The position numbers were made by a program, and so were the translations under genes. A DNA stretch of 64,000 bases from Gloeocapsopsis crepidinum LEGE 06123 (GTDB lineage Bacteria > Cyanobacteriota > Cyanobacteriia > Cyanobacteriales > Chroococcidiopsidaceae), in assembly GCF_015207655.1 (NCBI RefSeq), contig NZ_JADEWN010000026.1, positions 1 to 64,000 of the forward strand, given 5' to 3'. The notes beneath the pieces are model-generated. The model made no database searches. It was not told the origin of the DNA and was given only the letters and a program-made list of their open reading frames with translations. Positions 8,600 through 17,427 of the stretch are shown piece by piece (positions within the stretch are counted from its first letter, which is position 1; every line of letters starts with the position of its first letter).

Positions 8600-8884
8600 A
8601 TGGTTTACATTGCTGAGAAACAACTAGTTACAACAACTTCAATCTCTCGCTCTGAAAGCAAAAAATCTTTGGAAACATCCCTCCAAGCTGCTTTGGAGCA
8701 CGCTCGTCGCCTCACCCAAATGTACGGGATTGGAGTAACTGAGGTAGCTGTAGCCTGGGACGTGGTCGAAGAATTAGCAACTGCCAGGTTTCGCCAGCGG
8801 GAAAATAAAAGTTCTTCTTCTGCATTTGAACGCTACTGTGCCTTACATCCAGATGCACCTGAATGTCGCATTTACGACGTTTAA
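8600..8884 (+). CDS. CP12-family protein variant lacking the N-terminal cysteine pair
   Basis: CP12 is a small, largely disordered redox linker that binds GAPDH and phosphoribulokinase and switches off the Calvin cycle in the dark. This 94-residue protein has the CP12 core AWDVVEEL (52-59) and the C-terminal loop with Cys80 and Cys89 (YCALHPDAPECRIYDV). The first cysteine pair, which helps recruit phosphoribulokinase in canonical CP12, is absent; the corresponding stretch reads GIGVTEVAVAWD. Natural CP12 variants of this sort are known in cyanobacteria. The N-terminus is extended by Ser/Thr-rich sequence. AGGAG lies 8 bases before the ATG. It is monocistronic. Confidence 0.85.
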   Translation: MVYIAEKQLVTTTSISRSESKKSLETSLQAALEHARRLTQMYGIGVTEVAVAWDVVEELATARFRQRENKSSSSAFERYCALHPDAPECRIYDV

Positions 8885-9991
8885 ACAGCAGATGCTTCAT
8901 TCGCAACGTATCTTCTCGGATGAAGCCTACACTGCCTTGGTGTGATAGTTCACGATGTTGTTGCGATCTCACTTAGCGTGAGCCTTTAGATCTTTCCTTG
9001 CAGGAGCATAACAAATGGCTACGCCAAAACGGCAGGGTAATGTTTTAGCTAAGTTGACAACGAGATTTACTGTCTGCTTTCACTATTGCGTTGTAGTGCG
9101 ATCGCTGCATCCAACGCGGTGACAAATTTACAGACAAAGCAGAGCCAACACCTGCACAGCGCGGGCGTTGCAGTTTCTTCTTTGCCCTTGTCATCCCTGC
9201 TTGTAGTCGCTGGCTCGGTATGTTCGGCTAAATGTTGAATCACCATATCTGTGCCAGCATCTAGCAATTCTGAAATAGTGGTTAACTGCTGCTATAAATA
9301 ATAAGATTTACTTATAATCTATCTAGAAGCTATTAGCTTTGGGTTTAAGACCTCCGTTAAAAATCTCTGATTTTAACGGAATTCCTTTAACGGTGAGTGC
9401 CATCTCCCATTAAAAATTAATTCTCGTACTATGCCAATAAACCAAGCTCGAGCATCGCGCCAGCTAACGGCTAACAGCTATTGAATGTATAAAAAGAATT
9501 TATCTTAAATACAGATTATTAATTTAACAACAGAAGTGATAGAAAATAAATAGCTAGGATGCTTATATGATAAGTATTTCAGCCTTGGTGTAACTTTTTT
9601 GTTATTACTTATATCAACACAACGATCCCAACTGGGGTAGCTGAGGCTATCGCCTATGGCTAGCGCGATCAATGCCATTAAGAACCACAACAATCTGCCA
9701 GGGCAGTCGCACGATCTCAAGTGGGCAATTACAATCAATGTGCTGAAGAATTTCTCAACTAATCAGCAGGGCATTGAATGCATTATTGGGGAGAGAAAGG
9801 AGGACGCTTCTCTCTAAAGAGAGATTTTGTAAAATCAAAAATGAAGATAACCTCCAGACAGAAACTCTTGCAACTCAGGTATTATGGCTCTATTCCTATT
9901 AGACCTTTTTAAACACCCATTAAACAGTTAAATTGCCCACTTATCTCAGTACTCTCGCCATTTTACTGTAACTGCATTATTCTAAAAACCT
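8885..9991. other. 1.1-kb region without a convincing gene
   Basis: A possible 35-codon frame at 9015-9122 has a good AGGAG 7 bases before its ATG but no recognisable product. A minus-strand frame at 9067-9267 overlaps it and has a CRCWLCFVC cluster but no good start. A 53-codon frame at 9656-9817 (start MASAINAIKNHN) is preceded by GAGG and ends inside a hairpin, TCTCTCT-AA-AGAGAGA (9809-9824) followed by TTTT, which resembles a terminator. A second hairpin, CCGTTAAAA...TTTTAACGG, lies at 9354-9379. The ARTO promoter should lie in the last 150 bp. Confidence 0.4.
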
Positions 9992-10489
9992 GTGTTTAAG
10001 TATCTTCCACCTCTCAATGAGCATAACCTTCCTTATCCCGATACCATTCACCCAATCGTGGTGCATTTCGTGATTGCGATGGTGCTGTTTGCAGTGTTTT
10101 GCGATATTCTTGGGTATTTCACAAAAAATTCTAAATTGTATGAAGTCAGTTGGTGGAATCTGGCTTTCGCAACAGTTTCGATCTTCATTGCAATTATTTT
10201 TGGACAGATTGAAGCAGGTCTGGCAGAACCTTATGCTGCATCTGTTTCAACGCTGAATGTCCATACAGTTTTGGGCTGGTCGCTCTCAGGAATTCTGGCG
10301 ATCGTCACTGCATGGCGCTATGTGATTCGGTTACAGGAAAGACCGCAGTTACCCATTCCTTACCTTGCAGCGAATGTGCTGCTAGTTGGGCTAGTTTGCG
10401 TTCAGTCATACCTGGGCAGCTTACTCGTTTGGGTCTATGGTTTGCATACGATTCCTGTCGTAGAGGCAATCAGAGGAGGTCTACTATGA
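9992..10489 (+). CDS. DUF2231 membrane protein, first of two in the ARTO operon
   Basis: 165 residues with four predicted membrane helices (about 22-42, 55-75, 92-112, 125-148). It carries histidines at helix boundaries: His20 and His25 (HPIVVH), His91 (NVHTVLGW) and His152 (GLHTIP). The same positions are histidines in the next gene, which suggests a metal or heme site; this is inference. DUF2231 pairs commonly precede alternative terminal oxidase genes in cyanobacteria. The start is GTG at 9992; the first ATG in frame comes only at residue 30 inside helix 1, so GTG is preferred. Its TGA overlaps the next ATG by 4 bp. Confidence 0.82.
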   Translation: MFKYLPPLNEHNLPYPDTIHPIVVHFVIAMVLFAVFCDILGYFTKNSKLYEVSWWNLAFATVSIFIAIIFGQIEAGLAEPYAASVSTLNVHTVLGWSLSGILAIVTAWRYVIRLQERPQLPIPYLAANVLLVGLVCVQSYLGSLLVWVYGLHTIPVVEAIRGGLL

Positions 10490-11082
10490 ATCCAGAGCTG
10501 CTGAACCAGTGGAGTAGTTTGGGAGCGAATGGGTTGCCTTACCCAATTCCCATCCATCCCAACCTGGTGCATCTAACACTAGGGTTATTTATCGTGGCGA
10601 TCGCTTTTGACATTGTAGGGGCGTTGTTTCCCGTCGAGAAAGCAGTTTTTAAGTTTCTAGCGATTCCCGTTACCCGTTCGTCGCTGTTTGATGTCGGTTG
10701 GTATAACCTGTTGGCATCAGCGATCATTACCTTTTTTACGGTCATGGCTGGTTTGTTTGAAGTTTCTTTGGCTGTACCGCTTGCGGATGTCACTAGTGCC
10801 TGGGGGCTTCATGCCCTAGAAACGATGATTCTACACGGTGTTGGGGGGGTGCTCATTTTGACATTGATTGTGGGAATGACCGTTTGGCGCGGCTTTCAAC
10901 GCTATCAGTGGCGCAAAGACAAGGCAAGACAGGTGCAGTGGATTTATCTCGCTGCTGGTTTATTTGTTTTCGCTTTGATGTTTGTGCAGGGAACACTAGG
11001 CGCACATTTGGGTGGTGAGTTCGGCGTTCACGTTACAGCAGATCAGATGCTGTACTTAGGCGAAAATCCTAATCAACTGTAG
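10486..11082 (+). CDS. DUF2231 membrane protein, second of two in the ARTO operon
   Basis: 198 residues from the ATG at 10486, which has a strong AGAGGAGG site and overlaps the previous stop (ATGA). A longer frame reading upstream is only an extension through the preceding gene. Four membrane helices are predicted (about 28-48, 72-95, 112-134, 152-172). His24 and His29 (HPNLVH), His117 (LHGVGG) and His182 (FGVHVTA) align with the four histidines of the upstream paralogue; His109 and His174 are additional. It probably forms a complex with its paralogue and supports the oxidase encoded next, perhaps in electron entry. That role is inference, and no function is established for the domain. Confidence 0.82.
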   Translation: MNPELLNQWSSLGANGLPYPIPIHPNLVHLTLGLFIVAIAFDIVGALFPVEKAVFKFLAIPVTRSSLFDVGWYNLLASAIITFFTVMAGLFEVSLAVPLADVTSAWGLHALETMILHGVGGVLILTLIVGMTVWRGFQRYQWRKDKARQVQWIYLAAGLFVFALMFVQGTLGAHLGGEFGVHVTADQMLYLGENPNQL

Positions 11083-11176
11083 GGAAGGCGAAAGGCAAAG
11101 GACAAAAGTTGAAAGTCTTCCTGCCTCCTGCCTTATCCTCCCAGTTCACTGTTATAACTATGGTGCGATCGCTGTC

Positions 11177-12163
11177 ATGAGCAAACTCCGCGCAATTTTA
11201 ATAATGACGGTCTATGCCATCTTGGTGACGTTGGCTAGTATTTGGATGGCAAAACAATCCTACTCATGGTTTCCGCCAGAAGCATCGGCAGAATCGAAAC
11301 TGCTGGACGATCTGTTCAGTCTCTTCACGGGGTTAGGCACGTTCATTTATTTGGGCGTGATCGGACCTTTCCTCTACTCGCTGGTCTTTCATCGAGCCAG
11401 GAAATATGACATGAGCGATGGTCCCCCGATTGAGGGTAATACCTGGCTGGAGATTGTCTGGACGGCAGTGCCATTGGTTTTGGTGTTAACGCTTTCCTTT
11501 GTTAGCTATCGTACTTACGAAAAAATGGCGGTGCGGGGTCCGATGGAACTCGTGCATTTGCACCTACCCCAGATAATACAGCCTGCTTACGCTGCACCTT
11601 TTGATAGCACGCCGCAGCAGGAGATTGAGAATGCAGTAGAAACTGCTCCCATTGAAGAAATTGACGTGACCGCTAAGCAATGGGCATGGGTTTTCCATTA
11701 TCCAAAACAGGATATCACCAGCACTGAATTACATTTACCTGTCAATCGCCGAGTGCGGTTCACGTTGCGATCGGAGGATGTGTTGCATGGCTTTTACATT
11801 CCGGCATTTCGCCTGAAGCAAGATGTCGTTCCCAATCACGAAATCGATTTTGAACTAACTCCTGTTAAAACTGGCACCTATCGCCTGCGTGATTCCATGT
11901 TTAGTGGTACTTACTTTGCGGCAAATCAGGCAGATGTCGTTGTTCAGCCATTCAACGAGTATCAACAATGGCTTGCTGATGCTGCTGCTGCGTCGCCCAC
12001 CCCTGCGTTTAATCAGGCTGCTTTTGAGTACAGTCAAGCAAACGATCAAGAGGGTGCAACGAAAGACAACGTAGTCGTTCGCGGTTGGGACACGATCCCA
12101 CCAGCATCACCACCTGTGGTGAATTATGCCCCTAAGCACGAACCTGACAGTCCACCTACCTGA
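11177..12163 (+). CDS. ctaC: Cytochrome oxidase subunit II without CuA ligands (ARTO type)
   Basis: A 328-residue subunit II with three hydrophobic helices (about 7-26, 50-70, 92-110) and a periplasmic cupredoxin domain (about 150-262). In true cytochrome c oxidases this domain binds CuA through two Cys, two His, Met and Glu. Here only His204 (LHGFYIPAF) remains. In the C-terminal loop the ligand positions read Asp239, Ser243, Phe247 and Asn250 (RDSMFSGTYFAAN). The protein therefore cannot form CuA and should not take electrons from cytochrome c in the usual way. This is the hallmark of cyanobacterial alternative respiratory terminal oxidases. It lies 94 bp after the DUF2231 pair and 45 bp before subunit I. 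Confidence 0.92.
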   Translation: MSKLRAILIMTVYAILVTLASIWMAKQSYSWFPPEASAESKLLDDLFSLFTGLGTFIYLGVIGPFLYSLVFHRARKYDMSDGPPIEGNTWLEIVWTAVPLVLVLTLSFVSYRTYEKMAVRGPMELVHLHLPQIIQPAYAAPFDSTPQQEIENAVETAPIEEIDVTAKQWAWVFHYPKQDITSTELHLPVNRRVRFTLRSEDVLHGFYIPAFRLKQDVVPNHEIDFELTPVKTGTYRLRDSMFSGTYFAANQADVVVQPFNEYQQWLADAAAASPTPAFNQAAFEYSQANDQEGATKDNVVVRGWDTIPPASPPVVNYAPKHEPDSPPT

Positions 12164-12208
12164 TGTGGCTTACTTTCATAAGAGCGTTCGCTCAAGGATT
12201 ACTAACTT

Positions 12209-13924
12209 ATGACGAATATCTCGCTTGAGGCTCCAGAAGTCGTTCGCGGACAGCCCTACCCTGGTGCGCCCGACAACTGGAAGCGATTCTTTACCTTCAG
12301 CACCGATCACAAAGTCATCGGCATTCAATACATCGTCACATCGTTCTTCTTTTTCCTAATTGGTGGCACGTTGTCAATGATTATGCGGGGTGAACTCATT
12401 ACCCCCGATGCCGATTTAGTCGATCGCACCGTTTATAATGCGCTATTCACGATGCATGGCTCGATCATGCTGTTTATGTGGACATTCCCCGTTTTAGTGG
12501 GACTGGGAAATTACCTGGTGCCGCTGATGATCGGGGCACGAGATATGGCATTTCCTCGGCTCAATGCGGTTTCTTTCTGGATGGTTCCCGTGGTGGGCGT
12601 GTTGATGCTTGCCAGTTTCCTGGTACCAGGAGGTCCATCGCAGTCGGGATGGTGGGCATATCCGCCTGTCAGTATACAAAACCCAACAGGAAACCTGCTG
12701 AACGGGCAGGTGTTATGGATTTTGGCAGTGGCAATTTCGGGTGTGTCTTCGATCATGGGCGCGGTGAATTTTGTCACCACTATCTTCCGAATGCGGACAC
12801 CAGGAATGACCTGGTTTAGAACACCTGCTTTTGTCTGGTCAGTGCTAGGAGCACAGTTAATTCAACTGTATGGGCTGCCTGCACTAACTGGAGGAGCAGT
12901 GATGCTGTTGCTCGATATCACGATCGGTACCAGTTTTTTTGCACCAGAGCGGGGTGGCAATCCCATCTTGTATCAACACTTTTTCTGGTTTTACTCGCAT
13001 CCGGCAGTCTATGTAATGATTCTGCCAGTGTTCGGGATGTTTTCCGAAATTTTGCCCGTTCATGCCCGTAAACCTCTATTTGGCTATCGGGTGATTGCAG
13101 CATCATCTATTTTGATTACGGTTGTCAGTGGTTTGGTGTGGGTGCATCATATGTTTGCCAGTGCAACCCCCAGTTGGATGCGGATACTGTTTATGGTGAC
13201 ATCAATGCTGGTTGCCATTCCATCGGGTATCAAGGTGTTTGGTTGGGTCGCAACGATTTGGGGTGGCAAGATTCGCTTCACTACGCCAATGCTGTTTGCT
13301 CTGGGCGGCATTAGTAACTGGCTATTTGCTGGAATTACCGGAATCTTTCTTGCTTCTGTGCCGATCGATATCCACGTCAACAACACCTACTTTGTGGTCG
13401 GACATTTCCATTACGTGCTATATGGCGCGATCGTCATGGGTATCTATGCCGGAATTTATCACTGGTTTCCCAAAATGACCGGACGCATGTATTACGAAGG
13501 TTTGGGCAAACTGCACTTTGCCTTGACTTATCTGGGAACGGCGTTAACCTTCCTGCCGATGCACCCCGCTGGATTGATGGGAATGCCGCGTCGTGTCGCA
13601 TCCTATGACCTGGAATTTGCTTACTGGAATGTCTTAGCAAGTCTTGGCGGTTTTCTATTGGGTCTGTCTACGCTACCATTTATTCTCAATATGGTGAGTT
13701 CCTGGATTCGTGGCGAGAAAGTGGGCAACAATCCCTGGCGAGCATACGGCTTAGAGTGGCTCACCTCTTCACCACCGACTGTCGAAAACTTTGAAGAACT
13801 GCCGCTTGTGGTTTCGGGACCCTACGGCTACGGCAGGAACCAACCATTGGTAGGAAATACTCCCAATCCAGGCTTGACTGAATTTCCTGAATCTCTCACC
13901 GCTATGCAGAGTGATGAGTTATGA
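12209..13924 (+). CDS. ctaD: Heme-copper oxidase subunit I, A2 type (ARTO)
   Basis: 571 residues with the 12-helix heme-copper oxidase core. Key residues are visible: His83 for low-spin heme (TMHGSIMLF), His264 and Tyr268 of the CuB/cross-link site, His313-His314 (WVHHMF) for CuB, and His399 and His401 (GHFHYV) for the high-spin and low-spin hemes. Helix VI reads YSHPAVY (262-268). The D-channel glutamate of A1 oxidases is replaced, and the Tyr-Ser pair takes its place, which defines the A2 subtype. It reduces O2 to water with proton pumping in the cytoplasmic or thylakoid membrane. The upstream subunit II lacks CuA, so quinol or another donor is likely. Confidence 0.96.
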   Translation: MTNISLEAPEVVRGQPYPGAPDNWKRFFTFSTDHKVIGIQYIVTSFFFFLIGGTLSMIMRGELITPDADLVDRTVYNALFTMHGSIMLFMWTFPVLVGLGNYLVPLMIGARDMAFPRLNAVSFWMVPVVGVLMLASFLVPGGPSQSGWWAYPPVSIQNPTGNLLNGQVLWILAVAISGVSSIMGAVNFVTTIFRMRTPGMTWFRTPAFVWSVLGAQLIQLYGLPALTGGAVMLLLDITIGTSFFAPERGGNPILYQHFFWFYSHPAVYVMILPVFGMFSEILPVHARKPLFGYRVIAASSILITVVSGLVWVHHMFASATPSWMRILFMVTSMLVAIPSGIKVFGWVATIWGGKIRFTTPMLFALGGISNWLFAGITGIFLASVPIDIHVNNTYFVVGHFHYVLYGAIVMGIYAGIYHWFPKMTGRMYYEGLGKLHFALTYLGTALTFLPMHPAGLMGMPRRVASYDLEFAYWNVLASLGGFLLGLSTLPFILNMVSSWIRGEKVGNNPWRAYGLEWLTSSPPTVENFEELPLVVSGPYGYGRNQPLVGNTPNPGLTEFPESLTAMQSDEL

Positions 13925-13989
13925 ATGATGAATTTTGAATTATAAATAATGAATGGGATTAACTCAAAACTTTTGAAGCAGCAAACATC

Positions 13990-14598
13990 ATGACAGCAGA
14001 AAGAGTCATTTCCCAAGACGTTGAAGCGACCGTTCGACAGCACCAGGAGCATGACGCAGCAGGAAACAGTAAGTTTGGCTTTATCGTGTTTTTGCTCTCG
14101 GAAAGTGTCATCTTCCTGAGCTTCTTTACGGGTTACATTGTCTACAAAACCACCAATCCTGACTGGTATCCACCAGGTGTGACTGGTTTGGAAACCAGAG
14201 AGCCACTGATTAATACGCTTGTGTTGGTATCGAGTAGTTTTGTCATCTACGTGGCTGAGCGTTATTTACACGATAAAAAACTGTGGGGGTTTCGGATATT
14301 TCTGCTAGCAACAATGGCAATGGGGGGATACTTCTTGCTTGGGCAGGCAGTGGAATGGAGCAGTTTACCGTTTGGATTTAAAGACGGTTTGTTCGGGGGC
14401 ATGTTCTATTTACTGACCGGATTTCATGGTCTGCATGTCCTCACAGGCATTCTACTGCAAACATTGATGCTGGGGCGATCGTTTATCTCCGGTAACTACG
14501 ACAACGGTTTCTTTGGTGTTGAAGCAACGTCTTTATTCTGGCACTTTGTTGATGTCATTTGGATTGTGTTATACACGCTAATTTATGTTTGGCAGTGA
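13990..14598 (+). CDS. ctaE: Heme-copper oxidase subunit III
   Basis: 202 residues with five hydrophobic helices and the family landmarks FLLSESVIFLSFFTGYIVYK near the start, GFHGLHVLTG in the middle and WHFVDVIWIVLYTLIYVW at the C-terminus. It completes the operon DUF2231-DUF2231-ctaC-ctaD-ctaE. It begins 65 bp after ctaD; that gap holds TTATGAATGATGAATTTTGA-like AT-rich repeats. No heme A synthase or assembly gene follows, so heme A must come from another locus. Confidence 0.95.
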   Translation: MTAERVISQDVEATVRQHQEHDAAGNSKFGFIVFLLSESVIFLSFFTGYIVYKTTNPDWYPPGVTGLETREPLINTLVLVSSSFVIYVAERYLHDKKLWGFRIFLLATMAMGGYFLLGQAVEWSSLPFGFKDGLFGGMFYLLTGFHGLHVLTGILLQTLMLGRSFISGNYDNGFFGVEATSLFWHFVDVIWIVLYTLIYVWQ

Positions 14599-14618
14599 GG
14601 AAGGCAGGAGGCAGGAGA

Positions 14619-14980
14619 TTAGGTATGGGATTTGAGTTTGTTGAGGGTTGCGACTAGAAGTCTTTGCATTTGTTCGATATCGCTTAGGAGAGCAGTGAAT
14701 TTTGATGCTTCAGCTAGATTAACTTGTTGAGCGATGACCAATTAGTGTATCGAGTTCTCGCAACGAACCCAGAGCAATATGTAGAAACTGGATATACGTC
14801 GCGCTTTGTTTTTCTACCATATCCCTCTGCAATGTTAGATGCAACTGAAACAGATGCTCGTCTAATTTGACTCGTTAAACCATAAATTTCTGAGCGCGGA
14901 AAACCTTGCGTCAGCTGGTAACACTTAACAGCTAACTCCACTCCCTTCCTCCAAATAAACTGCTCCCTATGACTCATCAC
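14619..14980 (-). pseudogene. Four-helix-bundle protein (23S rRNA intervening-sequence protein family), two frameshifts
   Basis: From the ATG at 14980 the frame gives the family start (SHREQFIWRKGVELAVKCYQ, then GLTSQIRRASVSVASNIAEG). After YGRKTKRD it loses phase. The expected continuation IQFLHIALGSLRELDTL is found in a second frame, and IAQQVNLAEASKFTALL up to the stop at 14619-14621 in a third. Two frameshifts therefore separate an otherwise complete protein of about 120 residues. The family forms pentamers of unknown function and is common in cyanobacteria. It lies antiparallel between ctaE and the GMC oxidoreductase. Confidence 0.8.
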
Positions 14981-15094
14981 TAATATCCAACATATCTAAT
15001 AGCACCTTATTTCTAATAATTCCCACTATCCTCCAATATCTACTCTCTACCTTCTACTACCCTCTACCCTTCTTCCCCCTAACAGGAGATTTCT

Positions 15095-16597
15095 ATGATC
15101 GTTGACGACCAATACTATGACGTAATTATTGTTGGCACGGGTGCAGGCGGTGGAACCCTGGCGCGAAAGCTAGCACCAACTGGTAAAAAGATCTTGCTGG
15201 TAGAGAGGGGAGAACTGATCTATCGCGAAAGCTCAGAGTTGGTCGATACAGAAATTTTTAAGAAAGAACAATTTCATGCGCCTGAATCCTGGTACGACAA
15301 TACAGGAGAGCCATTTTATCCGCAAACATATTACGCCGTTGGTGGCAATACAAAAATCTGGAGTGGCGTTCTGCAGCGCATGCGCGAACGTGACTTTGAG
15401 GAAGTGCAGCATCAAGGAGGAATTTCTCCCGCATGGGCGCTGAAATATCATGACTTTGAGCCTTACTACACAGAAGCCGAGAAGTTGTATCAAGTACACG
15501 GTAAAGTCGAAGATGACCCCACTGAGCCGCCCCGTAGCGAAGCGTATCCTTTTCCAGAAGTTGCCCATGAGCCGATGGTGCAACGCATTGGCGACGCCCT
15601 TTCTCAGCAGGGTTTGCATCCTGTTCATTTGCCTTTAGGGTTGGGTAATCGCGGTAGAACTGATGCTGAGGACACCGGAGTTAGCCCAGTCCTCAACAAC
15701 GAAAACGTGACGCTCAAAACCTCTGCTCAGGTTGTTTGTCTGCATACCAATCCATCAGGCTCAGGGATCAAAGCAGTTCAAGCAAAAATTGGGGAACAGT
15801 CCTATTTGTTTTTAGGCGACATTGTGGTTCTTGCCTGTGGTGCTGTGAACTCGGCAGCCTTGCTGCTGCGGTCTGCCAACGAAAAACATCCCAACGGAAT
15901 TGCGAACGGCTCTAATCAGGTGGGGCGCAATTTGATGAAACAACTGCTGTCGGTTGTGGTGCAGTTAACCTCTACCGCTAATTCTGGGTCATTCTCCCGC
16001 ACAATGGGGCTAAATGATTTTTATTGGGGAGACAAGGATTTTCCGTATCCGATGGGTCACGTACAAAACTCTGGTGGCATTTTTCAAGATGTGATTTTTG
16101 CCGAAGCACCACCGATTTTATCGGCATTATCTAGGCTGATGCCAAATTTTGGCTTGCGGCAGTTGGCAACCCATTCAATCGGTTGGTGGCTGAAAACGGA
16201 AGACTTGCCCCATCCCAACAATCGCGTTCGCTATGTGGGAGACAAACTGCGAATTGATTACACCGCGAATAATGTAGAAGCGCACGATCGCTTGGTATAT
16301 CGTTGGGTTGATGTATTGAAAAGCGTCGAGCAGTCTCAACCCAATATATTTAACCGCGCAACCCATCCTCGCAGCGATATGCCTGTACAGGTTATTGCTC
16401 ATCAGTGCGGCACTTGTCGATTTGGAGAAGATCCGGCGACTTCTGTGTTGGATCTGAACTGTCGTGCCCACGAAGTGCATAATCTCTATGTTGTAGACAG
16501 CAGTTTTTTCCCATCTCATGCCAGTGTTAGTCCTGGTTTAACTGTCATTGCCAATGCTTTGCGGGTAGGCGATCGCTTAATCGAGCAGTTGAAGTAA
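15095..16597 (+). CDS. GMC-family FAD-dependent oxidoreductase
   Basis: 500 residues. The FAD-binding Rossmann motif is DVIIVGTGAGGGTLARKLAP (about 9-28), followed by ERG and the second FAD contact YAVGGNTKIWSGVL. The C-terminal GMC_oxred_C domain has VIAHQCGTCRFGEDPATSVL and the final VDSSFFPSHASVSPGLTVIA motif. These flavoenzymes oxidise alcohols, sugars or sterol-like substrates; the substrate is not evident. AACAGGAG stands 8 bases before the ATG. The gene follows the ARTO operon in the same direction after a 0.5 kb gap, so it might supply electrons to the quinone pool for that oxidase. This is speculative, since a broken gene lies between. Confidence 0.88.
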   Translation: MIVDDQYYDVIIVGTGAGGGTLARKLAPTGKKILLVERGELIYRESSELVDTEIFKKEQFHAPESWYDNTGEPFYPQTYYAVGGNTKIWSGVLQRMRERDFEEVQHQGGISPAWALKYHDFEPYYTEAEKLYQVHGKVEDDPTEPPRSEAYPFPEVAHEPMVQRIGDALSQQGLHPVHLPLGLGNRGRTDAEDTGVSPVLNNENVTLKTSAQVVCLHTNPSGSGIKAVQAKIGEQSYLFLGDIVVLACGAVNSAALLLRSANEKHPNGIANGSNQVGRNLMKQLLSVVVQLTSTANSGSFSRTMGLNDFYWGDKDFPYPMGHVQNSGGIFQDVIFAEAPPILSALSRLMPNFGLRQLATHSIGWWLKTEDLPHPNNRVRYVGDKLRIDYTANNVEAHDRLVYRWVDVLKSVEQSQPNIFNRATHPRSDMPVQVIAHQCGTCRFGEDPATSVLDLNCRAHEVHNLYVVDSSFFPSHASVSPGLTVIANALRVGDRLIEQLK

Positions 16598-16708
16598 TAC
16601 CTATTTTCACTTCCTAAATTCTCCAAAACCTCTCGTTTGGAGGTAGATCTCAACGTCAAAAATGGTAACAGTATATTAAGAACATTAAAATAAGGCATTG
16701 AAAACTAT

Positions 16709-17383
16709 ATGGCAAACTCCAGCCTAGCAGAAATTTCCGCACAGTTAGAAAGTCCAAATTCGCGCGATCGCATGTTGGCGCTTGCATCGTTGCGCGATGT
16801 TTCTCCAGCCGATGCTGTCCCTCTGATTAAAAAAGTCTTAGAAGATGAAATTTTGCAAATCCGCTCAATGGCGGTGTTTGCGTTGGGAATCAAGCCAACA
16901 GATGAATGTTATCCAATCTTAGTCAAACTCTTAGAAACCGATCCTGATTACGGAATTCGTGCTGATGCAGCTGGGGCTTTGGGTTATTTAGGTGACTTGA
17001 GAGCATTTGAACCTCTAGTACGAGCATTTTATGAAGATACCGAGTGGTTAGTTCGCTTTAGTGCGGCGGTATCGCTAGGGAATTTAAAAGATTCTCGCGC
17101 CCATGAAGTGCTGTTGCAAGCCTTAGACAGTGATGAAGTTGTGTTACAGCAAGCAGCGATCGCTGCTTTAGGTGAAATTAAAGACATTGAATCAGTCGAT
17201 CATATTCTGCGTTTTGCCCAATCAGAAGACTGGTTGACGAGACAACGCTTGGCTGAAGCTTTGAGTCAGTTACCTAGTGACAAGAGCGTATCTGCACTAA
17301 AATATCTAGAAAAAGATAGCCACCCTAATGTTGCAGCAGCAGCAAAAATTGCTCTAGAACGCCTTAACCAAGCTTCTACTTGA
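16709..17383 (+). CDS. nblB: HEAT/PBS-lyase-repeat protein, NblB-like
   Basis: 224 residues made almost wholly of about six HEAT-like repeats, for example IRSMAVFALGIKP, IRADAAGALGYLG, VRFSAAVSLGNLKD and LQQAAIAALGEIKD. NblB-type proteins resemble the CpcE/CpcF bilin lyases and help dismantle phycobilisomes or detach bilin from phycobiliproteins under nutrient stress. The ATG at 16709 lacks a strong ribosome site. The next gene, 44 bp downstream in the same direction, is a CpcS-type lyase, which supports a phycobilin role. A general HEAT scaffold function cannot be excluded. Confidence 0.75.
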   Translation: MANSSLAEISAQLESPNSRDRMLALASLRDVSPADAVPLIKKVLEDEILQIRSMAVFALGIKPTDECYPILVKLLETDPDYGIRADAAGALGYLGDLRAFEPLVRAFYEDTEWLVRFSAAVSLGNLKDSRAHEVLLQALDSDEVVLQQAAIAALGEIKDIESVDHILRFAQSEDWLTRQRLAEALSQLPSDKSVSALKYLEKDSHPNVAAAAKIALERLNQAST

Positions 17384-17427
17384 TTTGAAACACTCCAGCA
17401 AGCTGCTAACTTAGGAAATAGGTTTAA

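Noticed and set aside
9067-9267. Minus-strand 66-codon frame with a CRCWLCFVC cluster
   Set aside because: No good start or ribosome site, it overlaps another small frame, and I recognise no family.
10312-10485. Longer version of the second DUF2231 protein starting at 10312
   Set aside because: The added part reads through the upstream gene in another frame; the ATG at 10486 has a strong ribosome site and the ATGA overlap.
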